Source of the DNA: Micromonospora sp. MP36
GTDB taxonomy: Bacteria; Actinomycetota; Actinomycetes; Mycobacteriales; Micromonosporaceae
DNA length: 63,670 nt
Reading direction: 5' to 3'
NCBI RefSeq assembly: GCF_008119785.1
Contig: NZ_VSFA01000040.1
Span: 1-63,670 of the forward strand
A program made the translations under genes and the position numbers. The notes under the pieces are model-generated. The model worked only from the letters and a program-made list of their open reading frames with translations, did not search any database and was not told the origin of the DNA. Positions 1 through 7,618 of this stretch are shown here, one piece after another. The stretch's first letter is position 1. The number at the start of each line of letters is the position of its first letter.

Positions 1-2
1 AT

Positions 3-293
3 CCGGCCATTGACGACGCGGCCTGGGCCAAGGCTATGACCGGTGATGCCTTGTCGCTGCTCGGCGAGGCGGCAGTCGCCTTTCAAACGGTGGAATGGCA
101 CGCCGAGTCGCTCAAGCGCACGGTCGAGGAGTTGGGAGCGGCGCGGGGGTTGAAGCTGGGCAAGGCGCAGGCGCCGATTCGGGTCGCGGTTACCGGCCGC
201 ACGGTGGGGCTGCCCCTCTTCGAGTCGTTGGAGGTGCTCGGCCGGGACCGCACTGTCGGCAGGATCCGGGCCGCCATCGATCCGCTCTCGTAG
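3..293 (+). CDS. gltX: Glutamyl-tRNA synthetase, C-terminal fragment (5' end outside window)
   Basis: The first 96 codons visible are the C-terminal end of a bacterial glutamyl-tRNA synthetase, which charges tRNA-Glu in the cytoplasm. The reading frame is open from base 3, so the gene starts upstream of the window. The segment GLKLGKAQAPIRVAVTGR followed by GLPLFESLEVLGRD is the conserved anticodon-binding-domain end of GltX. The catalytic HIGH and KMSKS motifs would lie outside. The gene converges on the minus-strand ATP-grasp gene with 9 bases between the two stops. Nothing here shows whether it is the housekeeping copy or an extra one belonging to the adjacent biosynthetic operon. Confidence 0.85.
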   Translation, partial: PAIDDAAWAKAMTGDALSLLGEAAVAFQTVEWHAESLKRTVEELGAARGLKLGKAQAPIRVAVTGRTVGLPLFESLEVLGRDRTVGRIRAAIDPLS

Positions 294-302
294 AGCGAGT
301 GC

Positions 303-1676
303 TCACCTCGTGCCGCTCCGCTGAGTGGGAGTGGCACTGCGGGCACTCGGTGGTGGTTGCAGATCACCGAGTCCCACGCCGAGCAGTTCGTCGGCCACGC
401 GGAACGCCAGCACTGCTGCCTCCTGCGGTGAAATGTCCGCCGGCAGGTGCTGTCTTCGCAGCCGAATGCGCAGCACGGTTCCCCGCGGTGCAGCAATGAT
501 GCCGATCGTGCCGTGCGCCTCTTCGACGGCGCACGGCACGAGGGTGGAGCCGTTCCAGCGGACTCGCCGCATCGCGGCCGTTGCGTGTCCATCGACGACG
601 GCGAGCAAGGTGAGATCGGCCGGATTGTTCAGGACGTGATGGGACTGCTTCTCCAGCCCTACGGCATCGGCTCCCGGGAGACCTGCTTGGGCGACAAGCG
701 CGCTCGCGTGCGCGGCGACTCGCAGCGGCGGCGGAGCGGACTCGAAGGCTGATGTCACCCGGGTGTTGAGGTCGGTGGGCCGGAAGCCGTCTCGGGTGAG
801 GATCCCGTCGACGGAGAACCCCCCACGGTAGTCCAGGCGGTCGCGCAGCGCCTCGCCGATTGACCGGGTCAACTCGAGCAGCGGGGGCTGTTCGAGTTCG
901 GGCATCGGCGCTGTGCCGGCGCAGAGGAAGGCCCCGTCGGCAGGCCGCCGCGGCACGAGGATTTCCAACGGGGTGAAGGCCATGGTCGACCCCACGAGAA
1001 CCACGCCGTGTAGGCGGCAGGGGGCGCCTGCGAGCATGGGCATGACGCGCACTCTCCGTCGCCGTACCGTGTCGTCTCCCCGCCTGGGGGAGTCGGCGCT
1101 CGACCAACGGATGTTTTCGCCGCCCGCGGAGGGTTCCTCACCGTGCTGCTGGGCGGCGTAGACGACATCGGACCCGCGCGGGGAAAGCTCTCGCCAGAGC
1201 ATTGTCGGTTCGTCGTACACCGCCGACTCGGCGCGTGCTAGACCGATGGAGTCCCACAGCACGTCCACCACGCTCTTGTGCTCGAAGAAGCTCCAGCTCG
1301 GGTGCTTACCGCCGAGGCGCGGCCGGCCACCGGTCACCGGCGGGTTGAGCGGGTCAGTGATGAGGAGGATTGCTTGCCGGTCGGGATCGAATTGGTCGAC
1401 GAGAGTACTCAGGGGCGAGTCGGTCGCCAGGGTAGCGAGCAGTGCGTGCCGGTCTGCGAGTAGCTGAGCAGCTGTCCGGTTGCCCGAGGGGCTCAGCAAA
1501 GCGGCGAGGCTGTCGTCGAAGGCCAGGACCAGGACGTCGTCCGTCTGCGCGGCAGCAAGAAGGTGGCGCCAATGGAGCGCATCGGCGCCGTGGGAGCAGA
1601 ACACGACCGTCTTCTTGCCGGCTACCTTGGGTCGCATCGCGCGGCCGATCGCCTCGAGGAGATCTTCATCCCGCAT
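303..1676 (-). CDS. ATP-grasp-type ligase, last gene of the biosynthetic operon
   Basis: A 457-residue protein with no close relative that I can name. The second half carries ATP-grasp features: RLHGVVLV (about 221-228), where a substrate or ATP-binding strand is expected, YRGGFSVDG (283-291), and PTDLNTR (300-306), which resembles the metal-binding PTEINPR motif of carboxylate-amine ligases. Such enzymes form an acyl-phosphate from ATP and join it to an amine, often making peptide bonds. The N-terminal ~200 residues look like a pre-ATP-grasp alpha/beta region. The ATG lies inside the FkbM gene (11-base overlap), so it is translationally coupled as the sixth gene of the operon. The fold call rests on these motifs only. 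Substrate unknown. Confidence 0.6.
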   Translation of the reverse strand: MRDEDLLEAIGRAMRPKVAGKKTVVFCSHGADALHWRHLLAAAQTDDVLVLAFDDSLAALLSPSGNRTAAQLLADRHALLATLATDSPLSTLVDQFDPDRQAILLITDPLNPPVTGGRPRLGGKHPSWSFFEHKSVVDVLWDSIGLARAESAVYDEPTMLWRELSPRGSDVVYAAQQHGEEPSAGGENIRWSSADSPRRGDDTVRRRRVRVMPMLAGAPCRLHGVVLVGSTMAFTPLEILVPRRPADGAFLCAGTAPMPELEQPPLLELTRSIGEALRDRLDYRGGFSVDGILTRDGFRPTDLNTRVTSAFESAPPPLRVAAHASALVAQAGLPGADAVGLEKQSHHVLNNPADLTLLAVVDGHATAAMRRVRWNGSTLVPCAVEEAHGTIGIIAAPRGTVLRIRLRRQHLPADISPQEAAVLAFRVADELLGVGLGDLQPPPSARSATPTQRSGTR

Positions 1677-2367
1677 GGCGCCACCGTCGCTGGCTCTCGG
1701 TATCCAACCCGCGAAGGATCAGATTGGCTGGAGTTCGGTGTAGGGCCTCAAAGCGGTGCGGCCCGAGGGCCCGAAGGATGTGGTCTTCGCTGCGGGTTGG
1801 GTGGTTGTTGTCGTACTCGATGATGACGATCCCTGGGCGGTGACGAGCCGGATCGAAGGACGACCAGACATCCAGCTCCGTACCTTCGACATCAATGCTC
1901 AGCAGGTCGATCCGGTCGATCCCGACCTCGGCGAGCAGATCTTCGAGGCGACGGCAGTCGACCGTGGTGATGGTGTAGCCGTGGCCTCGGTCACCGAGGC
2001 CAGACCACGAGGGCTTTGGGTCGTACATGCTGAAGGTCTGCTCACCGGACGCGCTTGAGACGGCGCAGTAGCGGATCGCGCATTCGCGCTTGCCCAGAGG
2101 CGCCTGATTCCGCGGATCAGGGTCGACGCAGAGCCCCGTCCATCCCAGCGTCTCGAAGTAGAGGCTGTTACTTCCGCGGATCCCGTCGCCCGCCCCGACA
2201 TCGACGAAGACTCCGTCCGTGGGAATGACGAGGTGTTCGACAAGCCAGCGATCCTCACCCCACTGCCCGAAGTACGGGTACGGCTGCGTGTAGGGCTGAC
2301 CGACCACCTCGCCGGATAGCTGCCTCCTCCCGAGGACCGCCCGATCCAGCGGTTCCGACCCGGCCAT
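1666..2367 (-). CDS. FkbM-family SAM-dependent methyltransferase
   Basis: A protein of about 233 residues of the FkbM methyltransferase family, typically O-methyltransferases acting on natural products or glycans. It shows the SAM-binding loop VFVDVGAGDG (about 55-63), the family sequence NSLYFETLGWTGLCVDPDP just after it, and LLSIDVEGTELDV (about 156-168), the FkbM motif containing the acidic residues of the active region. The ATG at 2367 overlaps the stop of the dioxygenase gene. A GTG three bases upstream (2370) is an equal alternative. It sits between the dioxygenase and the ATP-grasp gene, suggesting late tailoring of the same product. The fold is well supported, the acceptor is unknown. 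Confidence 0.8.
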   Translation of the reverse strand: MAGSEPLDRAVLGRRQLSGEVVGQPYTQPYPYFGQWGEDRWLVEHLVIPTDGVFVDVGAGDGIRGSNSLYFETLGWTGLCVDPDPRNQAPLGKRECAIRYCAVSSASGEQTFSMYDPKPSWSGLGDRGHGYTITTVDCRRLEDLLAEVGIDRIDLLSIDVEGTELDVWSSFDPARHRPGIVIIEYDNNHPTRSEDHILRALGPHRFEALHRTPANLILRGLDTESQRRWRHAG

Positions 2368-3098
2368 CACGCGCTACTGCCCGTGTAGCCGAGAACGAGC
2401 AGCCGGCGTGGTCTGCCGGTGCTGTTCGGGCCGCTGGCGTGAACGAGCGCGGCATCCCATGCCAGCAGCGTTCCCGCAGCTGCCTCGAGGGTCACCGCCT
2501 CTTCTTCGGGCGCATCCTCGTCCACGACGACCGGTCCCTGGTTCCTCGTCGGCTCATGTCGTATGGGGCGCTCATGGCTGCCCGGCCACACCCGCAGGGC
2601 ACCGGCGGAAGCCGGGCAGTCGTCGAGGCACAGCGCCACCGTGACCACACGTCCGAACCCTCGCGCGGCGAAGTACGCGGCGTCGGAGTGCTTGCGGACG
2701 TCCTCGCCGAGAACCGGCAGGTCGGCCCACCTGGCCTTATCGGTCAGCGCTGTCTTGTAGGTGACCTTGTCCTCCATCAGCACGGCGTCGACGCCGAGAA
2801 CCGCCGAGGTGAAACCGCGGAGCGCGTCACTCAATGTCGCTTCCATGAAGGCGGCCGCAAGATCCAGCACCGGCTTGATCTTGAAGACGTACGGCCGCCC
2901 GTCCGGCAGACGCCACCAGGTGAGGCGGGGATGCGTGGCTCGCGCGGCGAGGGTGGCATCCACTACCTGCTGAAACGCCAGATCGGCGGCGGCGCGGAGG
3001 CGCGCCAGCATGTCATGGTCGACAAATTCGTTGACCATGAGGTAGCCGTCTCGCTGGAAACGAGATCGCGTGAAGCTGCTGATCGAGAGCGACCGCAT
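2367..3098 (-). CDS. Phytanoyl-CoA dioxygenase (PhyH)-family Fe(II)/2-oxoglutarate oxygenase
   Basis: A protein of about 243 residues with the iron-binding facial triad of PhyH-type oxygenases: HSD near residues 137-139, a distal His in ALVHASGPN near 220, and an Arg-rich strand (GRPRRLLVLGY) that would hold 2-oxoglutarate. These enzymes hydroxylate, desaturate or cyclise small molecules using O2 and 2-oxoglutarate. LRVWPGSHE before the distal His is typical of the family. The ATG at 3098 overlaps the stop codon of the upstream methyltransferase gene, and its own stop overlaps the FkbM start. All operon members are therefore probably made in fixed ratio. Substrate unknown. Confidence 0.82.
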   Translation of the reverse strand: MRSLSISSFTRSRFQRDGYLMVNEFVDHDMLARLRAAADLAFQQVVDATLAARATHPRLTWWRLPDGRPYVFKIKPVLDLAAAFMEATLSDALRGFTSAVLGVDAVLMEDKVTYKTALTDKARWADLPVLGEDVRKHSDAAYFAARGFGRVVTVALCLDDCPASAGALRVWPGSHERPIRHEPTRNQGPVVVDEDAPEEEAVTLEAAAGTLLAWDAALVHASGPNSTGRPRRLLVLGYTGSSA

Positions 3099-3751
3099 CA
3101 ACGATGTCCCTTCTGCGCGAGCGGAACGAGGAAGTCACCCGTTGGCTTGGTCCAACCGGCGGGTAGCTGGCCCGGGGGCACGGTGAACCTGGTGGCGGTC
3201 CAGCCAGGGAAGTGCTCGTCCAGCACACGCGCGCGTGCCTCAGGCAGCTCAAGACCGCTGTGGAAGAAGCTGAGTCGACCGCTGGGCCGCAACGCCGGTA
3301 ACGCAACGTGTTCGACAAAGGTGGCGAAATCGGCGTCAGCGTGGCCGTCGGGGGGCCAGGTGTCGTACATGATCGCGTCGACGCTGCCAGGGGCAAGGTC
3401 GAGCACCTGCCAGGGGTCGACGACAACGCTGACGGGACACGGCAGTTGCGCTGTGATCCTCGGCGCGACGAGGTCGACGACCGCCGGATGCGGTTCGACG
3501 GCTGTGTAGCTCGCCGGTCGCAACGGCGCGAGCTGTTGAGCGAACACACCCAGGCCGAGGCCGACCTCCAGCACGTCGGCCCCCGGTCGGTCTCCGATCA
3601 GCCTGTAGGCGTGCTCGGCCATCAACTCGGACTCGGCGAAGAACATCACGTACGTATCCCCAAGCCGGAGCCCGTCCTGGTCAATAGTGGCCGGGCGGCA
3701 GCGCAACTGGTGGAGGTGATGGAGGTGGATCTCATCCAGCAGGGGCGCCAT
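3098..3751 (-). CDS. Guanidinoacetate-methyltransferase-like N-methyltransferase
   Basis: A 217-residue Rossmann-fold methyltransferase. VLEVGLGLGVF (60-70) is the SAM-binding motif I, TAVEPHP (83-89) gives the acidic residue for the ribose, and YDTWPPDG (129-136) resembles the YDTYP motif of guanidinoacetate and arginine N-methyltransferases (GAMT/RMT2 group). Methylation of a guanidino or amidino nitrogen is therefore a reasonable guess. A spermidine-synthase-like assignment is the alternative. The ATG at 3751 overlaps the stop of the SAM synthetase gene by four bases, which places the SAM supplier directly in front of a SAM user. Confidence 0.68.
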   Translation of the reverse strand: MAPLLDEIHLHHLHQLRCRPATIDQDGLRLGDTYVMFFAESELMAEHAYRLIGDRPGADVLEVGLGLGVFAQQLAPLRPASYTAVEPHPAVVDLVAPRITAQLPCPVSVVVDPWQVLDLAPGSVDAIMYDTWPPDGHADADFATFVEHVALPALRPSGRLSFFHSGLELPEARARVLDEHFPGWTATRFTVPPGQLPAGWTKPTGDFLVPLAQKGHR

Positions 3752-4980
3752 CAGGACTGCCTCGCCTCGCGGAAGCGGCTCACCGGGTCGGTCGTCAAGA
3801 ACCGCTCGTAGTAGCTCGTGGCAGTTTTGACCGCCTCCCGAGCCAGCGCCTCGCCGGCGGCGCCAACCGGTGCCTCGGATCGGATGAGAACGTACGCCGG
3901 TTCGTCGAGTTGATCGCCGTTGCGTGCGGCAATGACGACTTCCGCGTAGATGCCGAGTTCGGTCAGAATGCGTCGGGCGAGGTCGTCGGCCACCGCCGTG
4001 TAGATCTTGCCGACGTGGTGAATGGGATTCTTGCCCGCGGGTGCTTCACCACTGGAGGGCCGGAGCGGCTCGATCGCCCCGTTGTACCGGTTGCCTCGAC
4101 CGACTGCGCCGCAGTCGCCCTTGCCCAGGGAGGTGCCGAAAGGAGCGAGATAGCCCCGGCCCGGCACGTCCTTGGTGTTCAGCGATAGCCGTCCCAGGGA
4201 CAACGCGGCTGGTGTCTCGTCAAGGAACCGCTTGAGTTCCCCCGCGACCTCATCGTGGATCGCGTCGAGCGCCGTGCGGTACGCCGACCAACTCTCGGTG
4301 TTCCCCGGGTGAAATGGCACGGCGGCGGTCACCTCGACCTCGCTGCCGTACCTGACCACCATGACCTTGATGTCGGTGCCGGTCATGTATCGGCTGCGGA
4401 AGGCGGCGCTGGTCAGAAGCGTTTCCAGCCATACGGCGGTCTGTGCCGCGAGGCCCTGGAGGCTCGTGCCGGCGCACAGAACGGTGTCATTGGCGACCGA
4501 CTCACTCACGAGGACCTGGCTGATGGCGGCGGCCGTACGAGGCTGATAGAACTGCGCGTCGTGGTCCACAGCCGTGCCGGCGGTGTTGTTCAGGTGCATC
4601 CGCAGGTGATCAAGGACTGCCCGGTCATCCAGCACGTCCGCGAGCACGGCTCGGACCGTGTCATCGAACAGCTCGGCAATAGGCACCTCGATGCCGTCGA
4701 TCCGATCCGTGAGCTTGCCGAACAGGTAGCAGTCGACCGGCTTGCGAATGTCGTAGCCGCCAAAGCGGACATCAGCGGCAGCGCCCACAAGCGTCACCTT
4801 GTCCACCCAGTGGTTCGGCACCGCGCCGAACCGCTTACGGCAGGTTGTGGAGTAGCGACGGGAGAAGCTGTCGGCCACGAGGTCCGCGAGGCTGTCGGGG
4901 TGCCCGATGCCCTTGCGCTCCGCTGCATCGAATGGCGCGCGATCGGGATGGTCTGCTCCGACACTGGTGATGATGCGCAT
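3751..4980 (-). CDS. Archaeal-type S-adenosylmethionine synthetase
   Basis: A 409-residue methionine adenosyltransferase of the archaeal-type family, not the usual bacterial MetK. It makes S-adenosylmethionine from ATP and methionine. Diagnostic features are GIGHPDSLAD near the N-terminus (about 24-33), GRGNRYNGAIEPLRP, and APAGKNPIHHVGKIY in the C-terminal part; the length is normal for the family. The start at 4980 is chosen because an AGGAGAGGAGG Shine-Dalgarno precedes it. An upstream extension in the same frame would run into the radical SAM gene and lacks family similarity. The neighbours (radical SAM enzyme and two methyltransferases) all consume SAM, so this gene probably provides a dedicated pathway supply. 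Horizontal origin is likely. Confidence 0.88.
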   Translation of the reverse strand: MRIITSVGADHPDRAPFDAAERKGIGHPDSLADLVADSFSRRYSTTCRKRFGAVPNHWVDKVTLVGAAADVRFGGYDIRKPVDCYLFGKLTDRIDGIEVPIAELFDDTVRAVLADVLDDRAVLDHLRMHLNNTAGTAVDHDAQFYQPRTAAAISQVLVSESVANDTVLCAGTSLQGLAAQTAVWLETLLTSAAFRSRYMTGTDIKVMVVRYGSEVEVTAAVPFHPGNTESWSAYRTALDAIHDEVAGELKRFLDETPAALSLGRLSLNTKDVPGRGYLAPFGTSLGKGDCGAVGRGNRYNGAIEPLRPSSGEAPAGKNPIHHVGKIYTAVADDLARRILTELGIYAEVVIAARNGDQLDEPAYVLIRSEAPVGAAGEALAREAVKTATSYYERFLTTDPVSRFREARQS

Positions 4981-5000
4981 TGCGCTTCCTCCTCTCCTGC

Positions 5001-5915
5001 TCATGGGCGTGCGGCGGTGGCGGAGGCCGCAGGTTGCGGCGGGTCGACGAGGTACGCCATGCACTGCGACAGAACGAGGACACGTCTCGCGGGACAGGGC
5101 TCCGGTACGGCGGCCGGTTGGAAGGTGCCGTCGTAGAGGTTTCCGTAGCTCGTCGGCACCGATGCGCATCGCCGTACCTCGCCGGTCACGGTCACCTTGA
5201 AGGAGGTCGTGCCTGCGGTGCAGGGCTGGCCGCGGAAGGCGAGCATCCCGTCGAGGTATGGCCGGTTGAAGTGGTACTCGCCGGAGTTCGCCAGGATCAG
5301 CTGCCGTTCCGCGTCGGTGTACGACTCTGGGTACCGGCGACCTTCGTAGACGCCCTTGAACACCTTGGCGCGCAACGGCTCCACGCCCAACGCGGCCAGC
5401 GCGGCGAGGTCCTCACGAAGTCTGGGCAGCAGCGGCGGGAACAGCACGTACAGCGCCACCACATCGAACCCGGCACCGCGCAGGATCCGGAACGACTCGG
5501 CGTACTCAACCATCGGCAACCCGAGCCGCTCACGTTCCGGTACGTGCAGGGCCGCGACGATCTTCGCCACGCGCGAGGGGTCCACCTCGGCGGCGAATCG
5601 GGCGACCAGCTCCGGCGATGCCAGGTTGGTGTTGATGCTGATCCAGTTGCGGCGGGTCAGCCCGGCGCAGAGCTCCACGAAACCGGGGAACAGGAACGGC
5701 TCCCCACCCGACATGTGCACGAGACACGTGCGGTTGAGGTCCTCGAACCGCTGGACGACCAGCGCAGGATCCGGTTCGTTCAGGTGCTTCTTGTTCAACA
5801 CGTAGCGAATCTGCGGATGGCAGTACTCGCAGAAGAAGTTGCAGCGGTTCGTCAGGTGCCAGTCGAACTCCCACTCCCACGGCGCCAGATCAGACGCCAC
5901 CGCTGAGACACGCAA
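5001..5915 (-). CDS. Radical SAM protein with SPASM-like C-terminus, first gene of operon
   Basis: A radical SAM enzyme of about 304 residues. The cluster-binding motif CNFFCEYC (Cys 25, 29, 32 from the chosen start) binds the [4Fe-4S] cluster that cleaves SAM, and SGGEPF (about 69-74) is the GGE motif contacting SAM. The C-terminal part has GQPCTAG, RRCAS, EPCPA and SQCMAYL, a cysteine pattern like SPASM or twitch auxiliary-cluster domains. A TTG at 5915 is preferred because GGGGAGG lies six bases upstream. A GTG at 6059 in the same frame would add 48 residues that look non-coding. It precedes the SAM synthetase by 20 bases. No RiPP precursor peptide was found beside it, so the substrate is open. 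Confidence 0.82.
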   Translation of the reverse strand: MRVSAVASDLAPWEWEFDWHLTNRCNFFCEYCHPQIRYVLNKKHLNEPDPALVVQRFEDLNRTCLVHMSGGEPFLFPGFVELCAGLTRRNWISINTNLASPELVARFAAEVDPSRVAKIVAALHVPERERLGLPMVEYAESFRILRGAGFDVVALYVLFPPLLPRLREDLAALAALGVEPLRAKVFKGVYEGRRYPESYTDAERQLILANSGEYHFNRPYLDGMLAFRGQPCTAGTTSFKVTVTGEVRRCASVPTSYGNLYDGTFQPAAVPEPCPARRVLVLSQCMAYLVDPPQPAASATAARP

Positions 5916-6211
5916 GGCCAACCTCCCCAACGGTAAACCGCCGGAACCATTTCGACGGCGGCCGATGTCCACCTTCACGCTGACGATGCGGCTGAGCCAG
6001 CTCACCGTGGGGGCCCACGGTGAGCCCCCACCATGGGCTGTGCCGGCCGTCGTGATCACGCAATCGTCTATGCCCAGCCGGCGCTGCCCAGGGCAGTCCG
6101 GATGGCCAGGTCGGTCGAAGGCAGCCCCTGCGGATGAGTCCTGAAATTCCGAGCCGTGTTCTCGGTACCGCCAATTCGCTCCGGGCTTGCCTTGAGCAGG
6201 AGGGCTTGTGG
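5916..6211. promoter_or_regulatory. Divergent control region between biosynthetic operon and permease operon
   Basis: This stretch of about 296 bases separates two divergent operons and must hold both promoters. A perfect inverted repeat, CTCACCGTGGG-GG-CCCACGGTGAG, occupies 6001-6024 and is the obvious candidate for an operator or transcript hairpin. No convincing small ORF with a ribosome-binding site, and hence no clear peptide precursor, was seen. Specific -35/-10 boxes could not be assigned. Confidence 0.5.
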
Positions 6212-7618
6212 ATGTACGAGCAGAATGAATTAGCCCGATACGGATATCAGCAGGAGTTGAGCCGTCAGCTGCGGTTTCGGGACCTGTTGGCCTATGGGCT
6301 GGTGTACATGGTGCCGATCGCGCCGATGGCGATCTTCGGCAGCGTGTACGCCGGCTCCGGCGGGATGGTCGCCCTCGCCTATGCGATCGGCGTCGTGGCG
6401 TTGGTGTTCACCGCGTTCTCGTACGCGCAGATGGTGCGCGCGTTTCCGATGTCGGGCAGCGTCTACAACTACGCCGGCCGGGGCATCAGCCCGCCGGTCG
6501 GCTTCCTCGCCGGCTGGGTGATCCTCCTCGACTACGTCCTCGTGCCGGGGCTGTTGTATTTGGTGGCGTCGGTGGCCGTGCACGCGACCGTGCCAGCGGT
6601 GCCGGTGTGGGCGTGGCTGCTCGGGTTCGTCGCGGTCAACACGGTCGTCAACTCGGTGGGGATCCGCATGACCGCGGTGGTCACCCGGATCATGCTGGTC
6701 GGCGAGCTGATCGTCCTAGCAATCTTCATCGCCGTCGCCGGATGGGCCGTCGGATCCGGGAAGGGCCGCTTCAGCTGGGAGGCGTTCTACAACCCGGACA
6801 CCTTCACCTGGTCCCTCGTCGCGGGCGCGGTGTCGATCGCCGTGCTGTCCTTCCTTGGGTTCGACGGCATCAGCATGCTCGCCGAGGAAGCCCAGGGTGG
6901 TTCCCGGCAGATCGGCCGCGCCATGGCCGCCGTCCTGATCCTGGCGGGGGTGCTGTTCATCGCGCAGACGTGGCTCGCGGCGATGCTCGTCCCCAACCCG
7001 TCCGGGCTGCTGACCAACGGGGACCCGGACGGGAACGCCTTCTACGACGCCGCCCACGTCGCCGGCGGAGGTTGGTTGGCGACGCTGTGTGCGGTGGCCA
7101 CGGCGGTGGCGTGGGGGCTGCCGAACTCGATGGTCGCCCAGGTCGCCACCTCCCGGCTGCTGTACGCGATGGCCAGGGACCGGCAGCTCCCCGCGTTCCT
7201 GGCGAAGGTGTCGATCCGCCGCAGCGTGCCGATCAACGCCACCCTGCTCACCGGCATCGTGTCCCTCGCGCTTGGCCTGTACATGGCCACCCGGGCGGAC
7301 GGAATCACCGTGTTGTCGTCGTTGATCAACTTCGGGGCGATGGTCGCGTTCCTCGTCCTGCACGCCTCCGTGGTCGTGCACCACCTCGTCCGCGGTCGCA
7401 GCGGGAACTGGTGGGCGCATCTGGTGATGCCCACGGTCGGGTTCGTGATCCTCGCCTACGTGGTGGTCAACGCCAACATCGCCGCCCAACGCCTCGGTCT
7501 GGCCTGGCTCGCCCTCGGCGTCCTCGTCCTCGCCGGCCTGTACCTGTCCGGACGCCGACCGGTGCTCTCCGGGCTCGCGCCTGTGCAGCCGCAGCAGCGT
7601 GACGTGGAGCGGGTGTGA
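6212..7618 (+). CDS. APC-family amino acid/amine permease
   Basis: A membrane transporter of 468 residues with about twelve hydrophobic segments, of the amino acid-polyamine-organocation family. It begins with the usual short cytoplasmic stretch and the first helix LLAYGLVYMVPIAPMAIFG. Family marks are MVRAFPMSGSVYNYAGRGI after helix 2 and FLGFDGISMLAEEAQGG after helix 6. The ATG at 6212 is chosen because AGGAGGG lies seven bases upstream; the same frame is open to 6134 without similarity. The stop overlaps the GTG of the formamidase gene, so transport and hydrolysis of an amide or amine are probably linked. The exact substrate cannot be read from sequence. Confidence 0.85.
   Translation: MYEQNELARYGYQQELSRQLRFRDLLAYGLVYMVPIAPMAIFGSVYAGSGGMVALAYAIGVVALVFTAFSYAQMVRAFPMSGSVYNYAGRGISPPVGFLAGWVILLDYVLVPGLLYLVASVAVHATVPAVPVWAWLLGFVAVNTVVNSVGIRMTAVVTRIMLVGELIVLAIFIAVAGWAVGSGKGRFSWEAFYNPDTFTWSLVAGAVSIAVLSFLGFDGISMLAEEAQGGSRQIGRAMAAVLILAGVLFIAQTWLAAMLVPNPSGLLTNGDPDGNAFYDAAHVAGGGWLATLCAVATAVAWGLPNSMVAQVATSRLLYAMARDRQLPAFLAKVSIRRSVPINATLLTGIVSLALGLYMATRADGITVLSSLINFGAMVAFLVLHASVVVHHLVRGRSGNWWAHLVMPTVGFVILAYVVVNANIAAQRLGLAWLALGVLVLAGLYLSGRRPVLSGLAPVQPQQRDVERV

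Noticed and set aside
1..293. gltX as a tRNA-dependent biosynthetic enzyme belonging to the adjacent operon
   Set aside because: Only the common C-terminal end is visible and it is convergent, not co-directional, with the operon; no support for a special role.
95..1107. Several long open frames on both strands opposite the ATP-grasp gene (for example 364-1107 minus, 447-752 plus)
   Set aside because: They overlap a gene with family motifs, use improbable Arg/Pro-rich compositions and lack ribosome-binding sites; GC-rich DNA gives such frames by chance.
5890..6174. A 94-codon minus-strand frame upstream of the radical SAM gene, considered as a precursor peptide
   Set aside because: No ribosome-binding site, no leader/core pattern or recurring residues, and it overlaps the true start of the radical SAM gene in another frame.
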